Part shown: positions 1-8,563 of the stretch, in pieces
How positions within the stretch are numbered: the first letter of the stretch is position 1
Layout of the letters: the number at the start of each line of letters is the position of its first letter
DNA from: Hydrogenophaga pseudoflava
GTDB taxonomy: Bacteria > Pseudomonadota > Gammaproteobacteria > Burkholderiales > Burkholderiaceae_C
Assembly: GCF_031020795.1 (NCBI RefSeq)
Contig: NZ_JAVHJP010000002.1
Coordinates: 372,001-436,000 of the forward strand
Length of the DNA stretch: 64,000 bases
Direction of reading: 5' to 3'
The notes under the pieces: model-generated
What the model saw: the letters and a program-made list of their open reading frames with translations, nothing else
Database searches by the model: none
Told to the model about the DNA's origin: nothing
Made by a program: the position numbers and the translations under genes

Positions 1-490
1 GTTCTACGGCATGTCCACCTTCGAAGGCCCGATGATGTCCATCAAGACCGTCAACGCCCTGTCGCACTACACCGACTGGACCGTGGGCCACGTTCACTCC
101 GGCGCCCTGGGCTGGGTGGGTCTGGTGTCCATGGGTTCCCTGTACTACCTGATCCCGCGCCTGTTCGGCCAGAAGAAGATGTACTCGGTGCCCGCCATCG
201 AACTGCACTTCTGGATCGCCACCATCGGCATCGTGCTGTACATCGCCGCGATGTGGATCGCCGGTGTGATGCAAGGCCTGATGTGGCGCTCGGTCAACCC
301 CGATGGCAGCCTGACCTACACCTTTGTCGAATCGGTCAAGGCCACCTTCCCGTTCTACGTGATCCGTCTGGTCGGTGGTCTGCTGTACCTGACCGGCATG
401 ATCGTGATGCTCTGGAACGTGATCATGACCGCGCTGCAGGGCAAGGCCCACAACGCCCCCGTCATGGCCGTCAACCCCGCCCACGCCTGA
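1..490 (+). CDS. ccoN: cbb3-type cytochrome c oxidase subunit I, C-terminal part (5' end outside window)
   Basis: C-terminal ~162 residues of the catalytic haem-copper subunit of the cbb3 oxidase, an inner-membrane enzyme that reduces O2 to water and pumps protons at low oxygen. The frame is open from base 2 (reads [10 protein letters not shown]) with no start in the window, so the gene is truncated by the window edge, not broken. The segment holds the family's late transmembrane helices, the [11 protein letters not shown] stretch and the LIPRLFG motif. ccoO begins 13 bases after the stop, with GGAG in the gap, so the genes are co-transcribed. Family identity is very clear. Confidence 0.97.
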   Translation, partial: FYGMSTFEGPMMSIKTVNALSHYTDWTVGHVHSGALGWVGLVSMGSLYYLIPRLFGQKKMYSVPAIELHFWIATIGIVLYIAAMWIAGVMQGLMWRSVNPDGSLTYTFVESVKATFPFYVIRLVGGLLYLTGMIVMLWNVIMTALQGKAHNAPVMAVNPAHA

Positions 491-503
491 GGAGAAGAAC
501 AAC

Positions 504-1235
504 ATGGCCAGCAATGAACACATGAGCGGTCACGCCCGGATCGAGACCAGCAACTTCCTGATGATCGTCCTGATCACCCTCGTGGTGGCCGTCGGCGGTC
601 TGGTGGAAATCGTTCCCCTGTTCTTTCAGAAGTCCACCACCCAGCCGATCGAAGGGCTCAAGCCTTACACCGCACTGCAAGTGGCGGGCCGCGACGTCTA
701 CGTCAAGGAAGGTTGCTACAACTGCCACTCGCAGATGATCCGTCCCTTCCAGGCCGAGACGCTGCGCTACGGTCCCTACTCGGTGGCCGGCGAGTACGTC
801 TACGACCACCCCTTCCAGTGGGGTTCGAAGCGCACCGGTCCCGATCTTCACCGCGTGGGTGGTCGCTACAGCGACGAGTGGCACCGTGCCCACCTGAACA
901 ATCCGCGCGATGTGGTGCCCGAGTCCAACATGCCGGCCTATCCTTGGCTGGTTGAGAAGACTGTCAACGCCGAAGGCATTCCTGCCCGCATGAAGGCCCT
1001 GCGCACCCTGGGTGCGCCCTACAGCGACGAGGAAATCGCCAAGTCCGTGGAAGAAGTCAAAGGCAAGACCGAGCTGGACGCTGTGATCGCCTACCTGCAA
1101 GTGCTGGGCACCGCACGCAGTGCCGCCAAGCTTGCTCCTGCAGCCGCGGCGCCCGCTGCTGATGCAGCCCCGGCAGCCCCTGCTGCCGAAGCCGCCCAAC
1201 CCGCCGTGCCCGCCGCCGACGGCAAGACCCAGTAA
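504..1235 (+). CDS. ccoO: cbb3-type cytochrome c oxidase subunit II (mono-haem cytochrome c)
   Basis: Membrane-anchored mono-haem c subunit that passes electrons from CcoP to CcoN. 243 residues. One N-terminal membrane helix (about residues 18-40) precedes the haem c site CYNCH (C71, C74, H75) and the usual SQMIRPF context. The body ends around residue 205. The last ~38 residues are almost only Ala, Pro, Asp and Glu, a low-complexity tail beyond the usual family core (~200 residues). It lies between ccoN and ccoQ in the standard ccoNOQP order with short gaps, so co-expression is expected. The tail may be a flexible periplasmic extension; its function is unknown. Confidence 0.97.
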   Translation: MASNEHMSGHARIETSNFLMIVLITLVVAVGGLVEIVPLFFQKSTTQPIEGLKPYTALQVAGRDVYVKEGCYNCHSQMIRPFQAETLRYGPYSVAGEYVYDHPFQWGSKRTGPDLHRVGGRYSDEWHRAHLNNPRDVVPESNMPAYPWLVEKTVNAEGIPARMKALRTLGAPYSDEEIAKSVEEVKGKTELDAVIAYLQVLGTARSAAKLAPAAAAPAADAAPAAPAAEAAQPAVPAADGKTQ

Positions 1236-1246
1236 GGGGCGAGACC

Positions 1247-1384
1247 ATGGACATCAACGATCTTCGCAGCATCGTCACGACGATCAGCCTGCTGACCTTT
1301 GTCGGCATCCTGGTCTGGGCCTGGTCCAAACGCAATCAGCGCGACTTCGAAGAGGCGGCCCAGCTTCCCTTCCAGGACGACTAA
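1247..1384 (+). CDS. ccoQ: cbb3-type oxidase small subunit CcoQ
   Basis: A 45-codon ORF reading MDINDLRSIVTTISLLTFVG, continuing through one membrane helix into WSKRNQRDFEEAAQLPF and ending QDD. CcoQ is a single-helix subunit that helps stabilise the cbb3 complex. Position between ccoO (11 bases before) and ccoP (30 bases after), size, and the FEEAA.LPF.DD C-terminus all fit the family. GGGGCGAG upstream gives a fair ribosome site. It is too short for many gene callers. The call rests on context plus the recognisable tail. Confidence 0.92.
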   Translation: MDINDLRSIVTTISLLTFVGILVWAWSKRNQRDFEEAAQLPFQDD

Positions 1385-1414
1385 ACGCTTGCGGAACGAA
1401 CACGAGAAAACATC

Positions 1415-2329
1415 ATGAGCGACTTCATCAGCGACTTCTGGCACCTGTACGTGGCCGGCATCACGCTCGTCAGCATCATTGCCTGCGCGGTGCTGCTGTA
1501 CATCAGCGGCACGACCAAGGCGGCCACCCACGCCGACAACACCACGGGACACGTGTGGGACGGTGACCTGCGTGAAATGAACAACCCGCTTCCCAAGTGG
1601 TGGGTGTACCTGTTCATCATCACCGTGGTCTTTGGCCTCGTCTATGGCGCCCTCTATCCGATGTTCGGCAAGTTCCAGGGTGCCCTGGGCTGGTCGTCCC
1701 AGGGACAGCATGCGGCCGAAGTGAAAAAGGTCGAGGACGCCATCGCCCCGATCTACGCAAAGTACAACGGCATGAAGCCTGAGGACATTGCGGCCGACGC
1801 CCAGGCCATGGCCATTGGCGAGCGCCTGTTCATGAACTACTGCGCGCAGTGCCACGGTTCCGACGCCCGCGGTGCCAAGTCCTTCCCCAACCTCGCCGAC
1901 GGCGACTGGCTGGGTGGTTCCGACCACGCCTACATCAAGACCACGATTGCGCAAGGTCGTACCGGCGTGATGCCTCCGATGGCCGCCGCCGTGGGGGGGC
2001 CTGAAGACGTCAAGGACGTGGCCCACTACGTGCTCAGCCTCTCGGGCAGCCCGAGCGACTCGGTCCGCGCTTCGCAGGGCAAGGTCAAGTTCGCTGCCTG
2101 CGCAGCCTGCCACGGCCCGGAAGGCAAGGGCATGGCAGCGGTGGGTGCGCCCAACCTCACCGACGGTGTGTGGCTGCACGGCTGGGGCGAAGAGGCGATC
2201 ATCCGTGCCGTCAACAATGGCTTCAACAACCACATGCCGCCTCAGGCAGCACTGCTGAACGAGGCCCAGATCAATGTGCTGGCTTCTTATGTCTGGGGTC
2301 TGTCCAACAAGCCTGCAGCCAAACAGTGA
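1415..2329 (+). CDS. ccoP: cbb3-type cytochrome c oxidase subunit III (di-haem cytochrome c)
   Basis: Di-haem c subunit that accepts electrons from soluble cytochrome c or the bc1 complex and feeds CcoO. 304 residues. N-terminal FixP-type helices (residues ~8-30 and 60-82) flank a cytoplasmic loop with the conserved DGDLREMNNPLPKWW segment. Two periplasmic cytochrome c domains follow, with CAQCH (C143, C146, H147) and CAACH (C229, C232, H233), each with a downstream Met region (GVMPPM, NHMPPQ). Length and two-helix N-terminus are normal for betaproteobacteria. Last structural subunit of ccoNOQP; ccoG follows 39 bases later. Confidence 0.97.
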   Translation: MSDFISDFWHLYVAGITLVSIIACAVLLYISGTTKAATHADNTTGHVWDGDLREMNNPLPKWWVYLFIITVVFGLVYGALYPMFGKFQGALGWSSQGQHAAEVKKVEDAIAPIYAKYNGMKPEDIAADAQAMAIGERLFMNYCAQCHGSDARGAKSFPNLADGDWLGGSDHAYIKTTIAQGRTGVMPPMAAAVGGPEDVKDVAHYVLSLSGSPSDSVRASQGKVKFAACAACHGPEGKGMAAVGAPNLTDGVWLHGWGEEAIIRAVNNGFNNHMPPQAALLNEAQINVLASYVWGLSNKPAAKQ

Positions 2330-2368
2330 TGGCCTGAATCCACTCACCTTCTCCATTTCAGGTCATCC

Positions 2369-3841
2369 GTGAGTGCTCCTGCCCCAGCCGCTGCCGACAC
2401 CATCCAGACTCCCGTGATTCCCATCGTCCCGGAGACGCCGAAAGGTGTCCCCGAGGACGATGAGGTGATGGTTTCCCTCTACGCCTCGCGCAAGAAGATC
2501 CATCCCCGATCAGTGTCCGGTCTGTTCTCCAGGTGGCGCTGGGCACTGGTCTGGTTCACCCAGATCATCTTTTACGGATTGCCCTGGCTGGAGTGGAATG
2601 CCCGCCAAGCGGTGCTCTTCGATCTCGAGGCGCGCCGCTTCTACATTTTCGGACTCGTCCTCTATCCACAGGACTTCATCTACCTGACCGGCCTGCTGGT
2701 CATTTCCGCTCTGGCCTTGTTCCTGTTCACGGCGGTCGCAGGTCGCCTGTGGTGTGGTTACGCCTGTCCCCAGACGGTCTACACCGAAATCTTCCTCTGG
2801 ATAGAGAAGAAGGTGGAGGGGGACCGCTCGGCAAGAATCCGGCTGGACGAAGCAAGCCTGGATGCGCGCAAGTTCAGCAAACGTGCACTCAAGCATGCCC
2901 TGTGGATCCTGTTCGCTCTCTGGACGGGCTTCACCTTTGTGGGCTACTTCACACCCATCCGGGAGCTCGCGAGCCTCAGCATGGCCGCCTCGCTGGGGCC
3001 CTGGCAAAGCTTCTGGATCTTCTTCTACGGCTTCGCGACCTACGGCAACGCGGGATTCATGCGCGAGCAGGTCTGCAAGTACATGTGCCCCTACGCCCGC
3101 TTCCAGAGCGCCATGTTCGACAAGGACACGATGATCGTGACCTACGACAAGGCGCGCGGGGAACCGCGTGGGGCGAGATCCAAGAAAGCAGACCCCAAAG
3201 CGCTCGGCTTGGGGGCCTGTGTCGACTGCACGCTGTGCGTGCAAGTCTGTCCGACGGGCATCGACATCCGCAACGGACTGCAGTACGAGTGCATCGGCTG
3301 TGGTGCTTGCATCGACGTATGCGATGAGGTGATGGACAAGGTGGGCTACCCGCGGGGACTGGTCAAGTACTCGACGCAGAACGGCATGGCCAAGGGGTGG
3401 TCACGGGAGCAGATGGTCCGTCACGCCTTCCGCCCCCGGGTGCTCGTCTACACCGGCATTCTGGCCGTCATCACGCTGGCGGTCTTTGTCAGCCTTTTTC
3501 TGCGCACACCTCTGAAGGTCGACGTCATACGCGACCGGGGAACGCTGGCCCGCATGGTGGAGCAGGGACGCATCGAGAACGTATTCCGCGTGCAGATCAT
3601 GAACGCGACCGAGTCGCCACAACGCTACCGGATCATTGTTGATGGATTGGAGGGGGTCATGATCGCTTCGGAAACCGAAGTGGATGTGCTATCCACGGAG
3701 GTGCGTTCTGCGGCTGTGCGTGTGCAGATACCTCCCAACTCGGTCCCACCCGGTTCGCATCCCATCCGGTTCACCGTCCGATCCTCCGGAGATCGGGTGT
3801 CGGAGGTGGTGGAGAAGGCGGTCTTCATCGTTCCGCGCTAA
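2369..3841 (+). CDS. ccoG: cytochrome c oxidase accessory protein CcoG (FixG/RdxA family)
   Basis: Membrane iron-sulfur protein needed for cbb3 maturation; in other bacteria CcoG acts as a cupric reductase supplying Cu(I) to the oxidase. 490 residues, starting at GTG (2369); the next in-frame ATG (2468) would cut conserved sequence. Membrane helices in the first ~210 residues include the CGYACPQTVYTE motif and EQVCKYMCPYARFQ. Two 4Fe-4S motifs follow (CVDCTLCVQVCPTG and CIGCGACIDVC), then a helix and a C-terminal periplasmic Ig-like domain. It directly follows ccoP and precedes a FixH-like gene, the usual assembly-gene order. Confidence 0.96.
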   Translation: MSAPAPAAADTIQTPVIPIVPETPKGVPEDDEVMVSLYASRKKIHPRSVSGLFSRWRWALVWFTQIIFYGLPWLEWNARQAVLFDLEARRFYIFGLVLYPQDFIYLTGLLVISALALFLFTAVAGRLWCGYACPQTVYTEIFLWIEKKVEGDRSARIRLDEASLDARKFSKRALKHALWILFALWTGFTFVGYFTPIRELASLSMAASLGPWQSFWIFFYGFATYGNAGFMREQVCKYMCPYARFQSAMFDKDTMIVTYDKARGEPRGARSKKADPKALGLGACVDCTLCVQVCPTGIDIRNGLQYECIGCGACIDVCDEVMDKVGYPRGLVKYSTQNGMAKGWSREQMVRHAFRPRVLVYTGILAVITLAVFVSLFLRTPLKVDVIRDRGTLARMVEQGRIENVFRVQIMNATESPQRYRIIVDGLEGVMIASETEVDVLSTEVRSAAVRVQIPPNSVPPGSHPIRFTVRSSGDRVSEVVEKAVFIVPR

Positions 3842-3872
3842 ACTGAAATTCATCCCATTTATGGAACAGCTC

Positions 3873-4163
3873 ATGTCAGCCAATTCAAGTCACCATCCCG
3901 GCACACCGTGGTGGAAGGTGCCCCACATGTGGCTGGTGGTGGGTGGCCCGCTCGCGGTGATCGTTGCGGGACTGGTCACTGTGGTCATCGCCGTGAAGAA
4001 CCCCGACCCGGTTCTCAACAAGTCCGACTACGAGCGCGACCTCGCGGCCGCCCAGAGGCTGGAGGGGCAGGCCAAAATCGATGCCATGGCCAAGATGCAA
4101 CCTGCAAATCAGGCCCGCAACCACGCGGCTTCACCGGTCGTGCCGACCACACCAGACAAGTAG
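3873..4163 (+). CDS. short FixH-like membrane protein
   Basis: A 96-residue protein: a short cytoplasmic start, TPWWKVPHMWLVVGGPLAV leading into one membrane helix (~residues 18-42), then a charged region with NPDPVLNKSDYERDLAAAQ. The PWW...helix...DY pattern resembles the N-terminal anchor of FixH/CcoH, a cbb3 assembly factor, but most of the usual periplasmic domain (~100 further residues) is absent. ATG 3873 is preferred over ATG 3861, because GGAA lies six bases before it and MSANS fits the family; 3861 has no ribosome site. It sits 31 bases after ccoG. Assignment to FixH rests on position and weak similarity. Confidence 0.75.
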   Translation: MSANSSHHPGTPWWKVPHMWLVVGGPLAVIVAGLVTVVIAVKNPDPVLNKSDYERDLAAAQRLEGQAKIDAMAKMQPANQARNHAASPVVPTTPDK

Positions 4164-4214
4164 GCCGCCGCCGCACCACTGGACGCTGCAATACAAGAGT
4201 GAAGGAGACGACTC

Positions 4215-4508
4215 ATGAAGGCCCAGCGGTGGATGTGGATAGCCTGGCCAGCGTTTCTGGTCGCTGCGGTGCTGGAGATGATCGTATTTGCCATGGTAGA
4301 CCCGGGTGATCTCCACTGGTTTGGCAGCCCGCTGGACCTGTCCCGCCAAGCCATCTACACCTTGGCGTTCTTTGTGTTCTGGGGAGTCACCATGGCGTCG
4401 AGTGCACTCACGACTCTGCTCTCCATGTCTCCGTTCGAAGTCAACCGCTGCCCGGTGCCCGAAGCGGAGCGTCCGCAGGACTGCGCCCGCAACGGCGGTT
4501 GCTGCTGA
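4215..4508 (+). CDS. small two-helix membrane protein with a Cys-rich tail, unknown function
   Basis: 97 residues, good ribosome site (AAGGAGA 12 bases upstream). Two hydrophobic segments (residues ~7-28 and 45-70) separated by a short acidic loop; the C-terminus is rich in Cys: RCP, DCAR and a final GGCC. I cannot assign a family. Placement as the last gene of the cbb3 oxidase and assembly cluster, convergent with fnr, suggests a role in oxidase biogenesis or copper handling, but only context supports this. Helix content and gene spacing make it a convincing real gene. Confidence 0.8.
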   Translation: MKAQRWMWIAWPAFLVAAVLEMIVFAMVDPGDLHWFGSPLDLSRQAIYTLAFFVFWGVTMASSALTTLLSMSPFEVNRCPVPEAERPQDCARNGGCC

Positions 4509-4552
4509 TCTGCTGAGGCCAGAGCGTTTTCTTTTGGGAAGAACGACCTGCT

Positions 4553-5272
4553 TCAGCGGCAGGTCTGGGGATTCACGATCTGCTTGAGCGCATCGGTGTT
4601 CTTGATGTGCACGTAGCGCTGTTTGACTTCGATGATGCCTTCTTCCACGAACTTCGAGAAGGTTCGGCTCACGGTTTCGAGCTTCATGCCCAGATAACTT
4701 CCAATCTCCTCCCGTGTCATGCGAAGGATGAGCTCCGACTGGGAGAAGCCACGGGCGTGCAGGCGCTGAACCAGGTTGAGCAGAAACGCGGCAAGACGCT
4801 CTTCGGCGCGCATGCTTCCGAGCAGCAGCATGACACTGTGATCGCGGACGATCTCGCGGCTCATGATCTTGTGCACATGGTGCTGCAGCGTGGTGAACTC
4901 TCGCGAGAGTTCCTCCACCTGGTCGAACGGCATCACGCAGACCTCCGCATCCTCCAAGGCAATCGCATCGCACGAATGACGGTCGCTGACGATGCCGTCC
5001 ATGCCGATGATTTCTCCCGTCATCTGAAAACCGGTGACCTGATCCCTGCCATCTGCGGTGGTGACACAGGTCTTGAAGAAGCCTGAGCGCACCGCGTAAA
5101 GCGATGTGAACTTGTCGCCTGTGTTGAAAAGAGCCGCCCCCCGTTTGATCCGTCTGCGCGTGGAGATCACGGTGTCCAGCTTGTCCATTTCCTCGGGGTT
5201 GAGGCCCATGGGTAAACACAACTCGCGAAGGTTGCAGCTGGAACAGGCGACTTTGATGCTGTGAATATCCAT
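4553..5272 (-). CDS. fnr: oxygen-sensing Crp/Fnr-family transcription regulator (FNR/ANR type)
   Basis: Global regulator of the oxic-to-anoxic switch; a 4Fe-4S cluster is destroyed by O2. 239 residues. Cluster ligands are visible: C10, C13, C19 (C-x2-C-x5-C as in E. coli FNR) and C101 in the RHSCDAIA segment matching E. coli C122. A cyclic-nucleotide-like barrel is followed by a C-terminal helix-turn-helix, MTREEIGSYLGMKLETVSR, whose E..SR recognition residues predict TTGAT-N4-ATCAA sites. Such a site lies 110 bases upstream, between this gene and hemN, so autoregulation is possible. Convergent with the cco cluster, its likely target. Confidence 0.95.
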   Translation of the reverse strand: MDIHSIKVACSSCNLRELCLPMGLNPEEMDKLDTVISTRRRIKRGAALFNTGDKFTSLYAVRSGFFKTCVTTADGRDQVTGFQMTGEIIGMDGIVSDRHSCDAIALEDAEVCVMPFDQVEELSREFTTLQHHVHKIMSREIVRDHSVMLLLGSMRAEERLAAFLLNLVQRLHARGFSQSELILRMTREEIGSYLGMKLETVSRTFSKFVEEGIIEVKQRYVHIKNTDALKQIVNPQTCR

Positions 5273-5382
5273 AAATCTTCCAGATTTCTCCCGAAGCTTA
5301 ACGCATGGTCACAAGTGCCAGCAAGGCAAAGACGCTTATCTTCGTTGCGAGAAGGGGGGAAAACCCGAGGCTTGGACAGCCC

Positions 5383-5396
5383 TTGATCTTGATCAA
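5383..5396. promoter_or_regulatory. perfect FNR/ANR box
   Basis: TTGATCTTGATCAA matches TTGAT-N4-ATCAA with no mismatch. Its centre (5389.5) lies about 60 bases before the hemN start and 117 before the divergent fnr start. The recognition helix of the neighbouring Fnr predicts this sequence. Activation of hemN at low oxygen is the likely role. Confidence 0.9.
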
Positions 5397-5449
5397 GGGA
5401 GCGGTTTCTGCATTGGTGCACATTCGCATCGAGAACTGGAGAATTGTTT

Positions 5450-6829
5450 GTGAGTCACGCCATTTCCGACGAATTGCTCAAGCGGTTCGATATCCCGGGC
5501 CCCCGATACACCTCGTATCCCACCGCCGACCGCTTTGTGGAGGCGTTCACGGAGAGCGACTACATCCAGGCGCTGGAGCAGCGTCGCGCCGGGTCGCTTG
5601 CGTTGCCCCTGTCGCTGTACGTTCACATTCCTTTCTGCGAATCCGTTTGCTACTACTGCGCCTGCAACAAAGTCATCACCAAGCACCACGAGCGTGCGGC
5701 AGAGTACCTGAGGTACCTGTCCCGGGAGGTGGAGCTGCAGGTACAGCATTTCGGCAAGGGCCACGCTGTGTCCCAGCTGCATCTGGGAGGAGGGACCCCG
5801 ACCTTTCTGTCCGATGCGGAGCTGGAAGATCTGCTGACCATGATCCGTCGCAACTTCACGCTGGTGCCTGGAGGCGAGTACTCCATTGAAGTCGATCCCC
5901 GTACGGTGACGGATCAGCGGCTGCAGACCTTGGCCAGGCTGGGTTTCAATCGCCTGAGCTTTGGTGTTCAGGATTTCGACCCCGCTGTTCAGAAAGCGGT
6001 GCACCGGGTGCAACCAGTCGAAAAGGTGTTTGCGCTGGTCGATACCGCTCGCAAGATCGGATTCGAGTCGGTCAACGTGGATCTCATCTACGGTTTACCG
6101 CTGCAGACGCCCGAGTCGTTTGCTCGCACACTCGCTCAGGTCAACCAGCTGCGCCCTGACCGGATTGCTCTGTACGCCTACGCCCACCTTCCGGCCCGTT
6201 TCAAGCCGCAGCGCCGGATCGTGGCGGCCGAGCTGCCCAGCGCGGGAGACAAGCTGTCGATGCTGTCAGCGTCGCTGGATGCCATGAGCGATGCCGGATA
6301 TGTCTATGTCGGCATGGACCACTTTGCGCTGCCGACCGATGCCTTGGCGGTGGCCAAGCGGCAGGGGCGTCTGCACCGCAACTTCCAGGGCTACAGCACG
6401 CAGCCCGATTGCGACCTGATCGCATTGGGTGTGTCTGCCATCGGTCGTATTGGCGCGACCTACAGCCAGAACGCCAAAACGATCGAGGAATACTACGACG
6501 CGCTCGACCAGGGCCGCCTGCCGATCGTGCGCGGGTTGGCGCTGACGAGGGACGATCTGCTGCGCCGCTCTGTGATCATGTCCCTGATGTGCCAGGGGCA
6601 GCTTCAGTTCGAATCGATCAATCTCGGGCACCTGATCGATTGCAAGAGCTACTTTGCACGCGAGCTGGAGGTGTTGGCCGGCTATGCCGAACACGGCCTG
6701 GTCCGCATCGACGAGTCAGGTGTGGAGGTCACGCCTGCAGGGTGGTACCTGGTTCGCGCGATTGCGATGGTTTTCGACAAGAACCTTCAGGTCGACCAGG
6801 ACCGGGCGCGGTTCTCCAAGATCATCTGA
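5450..6829 (+). CDS. hemN: oxygen-independent coproporphyrinogen III dehydrogenase (radical SAM)
   Basis: Converts coproporphyrinogen III to protoporphyrinogen IX without O2, supplying haem for anaerobic or microaerobic growth. 459 residues, the normal HemN length. The radical-SAM motif is C63-x3-C67-x2-C70, followed by C72 (PFCESVCYYCACNK), typical of true HemN rather than HemW. GGGTP and GLPLQTPESF motifs and the C-terminal HemN domain are present. GTG 5450 is chosen as start: GGAG lies eight bases before it, whereas the in-frame TTG at 5444 is only two bases from the same site. The FNR box upstream explains likely low-oxygen induction. Confidence 0.96.
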   Translation: MSHAISDELLKRFDIPGPRYTSYPTADRFVEAFTESDYIQALEQRRAGSLALPLSLYVHIPFCESVCYYCACNKVITKHHERAAEYLRYLSREVELQVQHFGKGHAVSQLHLGGGTPTFLSDAELEDLLTMIRRNFTLVPGGEYSIEVDPRTVTDQRLQTLARLGFNRLSFGVQDFDPAVQKAVHRVQPVEKVFALVDTARKIGFESVNVDLIYGLPLQTPESFARTLAQVNQLRPDRIALYAYAHLPARFKPQRRIVAAELPSAGDKLSMLSASLDAMSDAGYVYVGMDHFALPTDALAVAKRQGRLHRNFQGYSTQPDCDLIALGVSAIGRIGATYSQNAKTIEEYYDALDQGRLPIVRGLALTRDDLLRRSVIMSLMCQGQLQFESINLGHLIDCKSYFARELEVLAGYAEHGLVRIDESGVEVTPAGWYLVRAIAMVFDKNLQVDQDRARFSKII

Positions 6830-6879
6830 TTCCTAGGGTTGCGGCCCGGCGCGAGCTTGGTGGCTGCTAGAGTCCTCGC

Positions 6880-7554
6880 ATGCAAACATCCATGGCCCTG
6901 ACGGCGCTGTTCATGGGGATCGCAGGTGGTCCCCACTGCGTGGCCATGTGTGGTGCTGCGTGTGCGGGCATCAGCCGTGGTGGGGCAGGGCGCCAGAGCA
7001 CTTTCGCTTTGCTCACCTTTCAGGCTGGTCGATTGCTGGGCTATTCCTTGTTCGGGGCCTTGGCCGCAGGTTCCGTGCAGGGCCTGGCTTGGCTGGGAAC
7101 CAACACGTCGGTGATCCGGCCGGTCTGGACGATGTTCCACGTGGCAGCAATGTTGCTCGGGATGGTGCTGATTTGGCAGGCCCGCCAGCCGGCATGGCTC
7201 GACGGTGTGGCTCAGGGCCTCTGGCGCAAGGCGCGTCCGGTGCTGGGGCGCCTGGGGGCCAAGGCGCCAGCCGTGCTGGGTATCGCATGGGCAATGATGC
7301 CATGCGGGTTGCTGTACTCGGCACTGATGGTGGCCTCCCTGTCCGCCAATGCATGGGAAGGTGCAATGGTCATGGCGCTTTTCTCCGCCGGGACATCGCT
7401 TTCATTGACCATGGGCCCCTGGCTTTTGCTGCGTTTGCGGGGGGATCGGTCCGGTGGCTGGGGTGTCCGGCTGGCGGGCGCGGCACTGGCTGCGACTTCT
7501 GGCTGGGCGCTCTGGATGGGCATCACCAATCCCACCGGACTGTGGTGCGCCTGA
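6880..7554 (+). CDS. sulfite exporter TauE/SafE-like membrane protein (DsbD_2 family)
   Basis: 224 residues, almost entirely hydrophobic, with about six helices. The opening GGPHCVAMCGAACAG carries the paired-Cys motif of the DsbD_2/UreH-like branch (compare GxxHCxxMCG), which is common beside cbb3 oxidase genes and is thought to take part in metal (copper or nickel) handling or cytochrome biogenesis. Further motifs are WAMMPCGLLYSAL and FSAGTSLSLTMGPW. It follows hemN by 50 bases on the same strand. The substrate is unknown; the TauE/SafE name is a database habit, not evidence for sulfite export. Confidence 0.85.
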   Translation: MQTSMALTALFMGIAGGPHCVAMCGAACAGISRGGAGRQSTFALLTFQAGRLLGYSLFGALAAGSVQGLAWLGTNTSVIRPVWTMFHVAAMLLGMVLIWQARQPAWLDGVAQGLWRKARPVLGRLGAKAPAVLGIAWAMMPCGLLYSALMVASLSANAWEGAMVMALFSAGTSLSLTMGPWLLLRLRGDRSGGWGVRLAGAALAATSGWALWMGITNPTGLWCA

Positions 7555-7559
7555 GCACC

Positions 7560-8501
7560 TCAGCTTGAGCGTCCTGGCAGAGTCGCCAGAACCAGGCCCA
7601 GCAAGGCGATGCCAAAAGCAAGCATCTGAACCGGTGTCAGGGTTTCACCCATGAACAGCACGCCGATCGCCGCTGCACTGATTGGCAGCATCACCGTGAA
7701 CACCCCGGCACGGGCCGCGGGCACGGTCCTGAGGCCTGTCATCCAGAGCCAGACCGTCCAGACACTGGCGGCCAGTGCATAAAAAATCAGCAACCCCCAC
7801 AGGGACACCCTGATGGAAGAGAAGTCGAAGCTTCGAGCTGTCCACAGTCCCAGGGGCGTGACAAGCACAAAGCCCCAGAGGTTGATGATGGCCGAGATCC
7901 GCTTGGGTCCAAGGCCCTCGGTCAGGCGCTTTCCGATGACCACATAGGACGCTTCGCACACCACGGCTGCGAACACCAGCAGATTGCCCCAGAACTGTTG
8001 ACCGAGGCCCAGCCAGCCAACGGCCCCGGCATATACAGTCGAGCCATCTTTCTGCATGGAAAAGAGTCCGATGCCCGCCGCAGCGCACGCGATGCCCAAA
8101 GCCGTGCGTTTGCCAATGCGCTCCTTCAGGAACAACCAGCTGAGCACCGCTACCACCGCCGGGATCGACGACATCACCACGCCGGCAGATACCGCTGTGG
8201 TCATTGATACGCCAAACAGCATGCAGATCGAAAACAGGAAGTTGCCCAGGAACGACTCAAGAAACAGCAGGCGTCGGGTGCGAGCGGACAACTGGGGTTC
8301 GGTTGCGGGCTTTTGCAACCATTGCCACATGGCGAGCCCTCCGATGCCGAAGCGGAGCCACGCCAGCAAGAACACTGGAAAAGCGGCAACCAAAGGTTTG
8401 GACAAGGCGACATAGCTGCCCACCAGGGCCATGCTGGCTGCGAGGCAGATGTACGCGCCCAGTTTTGCAGGTGCAGTTTGCGGGTGAATCTGTGCGGGCA
8501 T
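7560..8501 (-). CDS. EamA/DMT-family membrane transporter
   Basis: Probable ten-helix metabolite exporter of the drug/metabolite superfamily, with the family's internal repeat of two EamA halves. The start is set at ATG 8501 (MPAQIHPQT), giving 313 residues. The frame is open for 36 more codons upstream, but that part (RNFFAAQHKSFC...) is AT-rich promoter sequence unlike the protein. Landmarks are the VGSYVALSKPLVAAFPVF first helix, RIGKRTALGIACAAAGI between the halves and a final helix ending VLATLPGRSS. Convergent with the TauE-like gene (five-base gap). Substrate cannot be told from sequence. Confidence 0.88.
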   Translation of the reverse strand: MPAQIHPQTAPAKLGAYICLAASMALVGSYVALSKPLVAAFPVFLLAWLRFGIGGLAMWQWLQKPATEPQLSARTRRLLFLESFLGNFLFSICMLFGVSMTTAVSAGVVMSSIPAVVAVLSWLFLKERIGKRTALGIACAAAGIGLFSMQKDGSTVYAGAVGWLGLGQQFWGNLLVFAAVVCEASYVVIGKRLTEGLGPKRISAIINLWGFVLVTPLGLWTARSFDFSSIRVSLWGLLIFYALAASVWTVWLWMTGLRTVPAARAGVFTVMLPISAAAIGVLFMGETLTPVQMLAFGIALLGLVLATLPGRSS

Positions 8502-8563
8502 AGGGCCCGCATCATGCCTCAGCCCATGGTGGCCTATTGGTTCCCGTATGGAGTTACACAATT

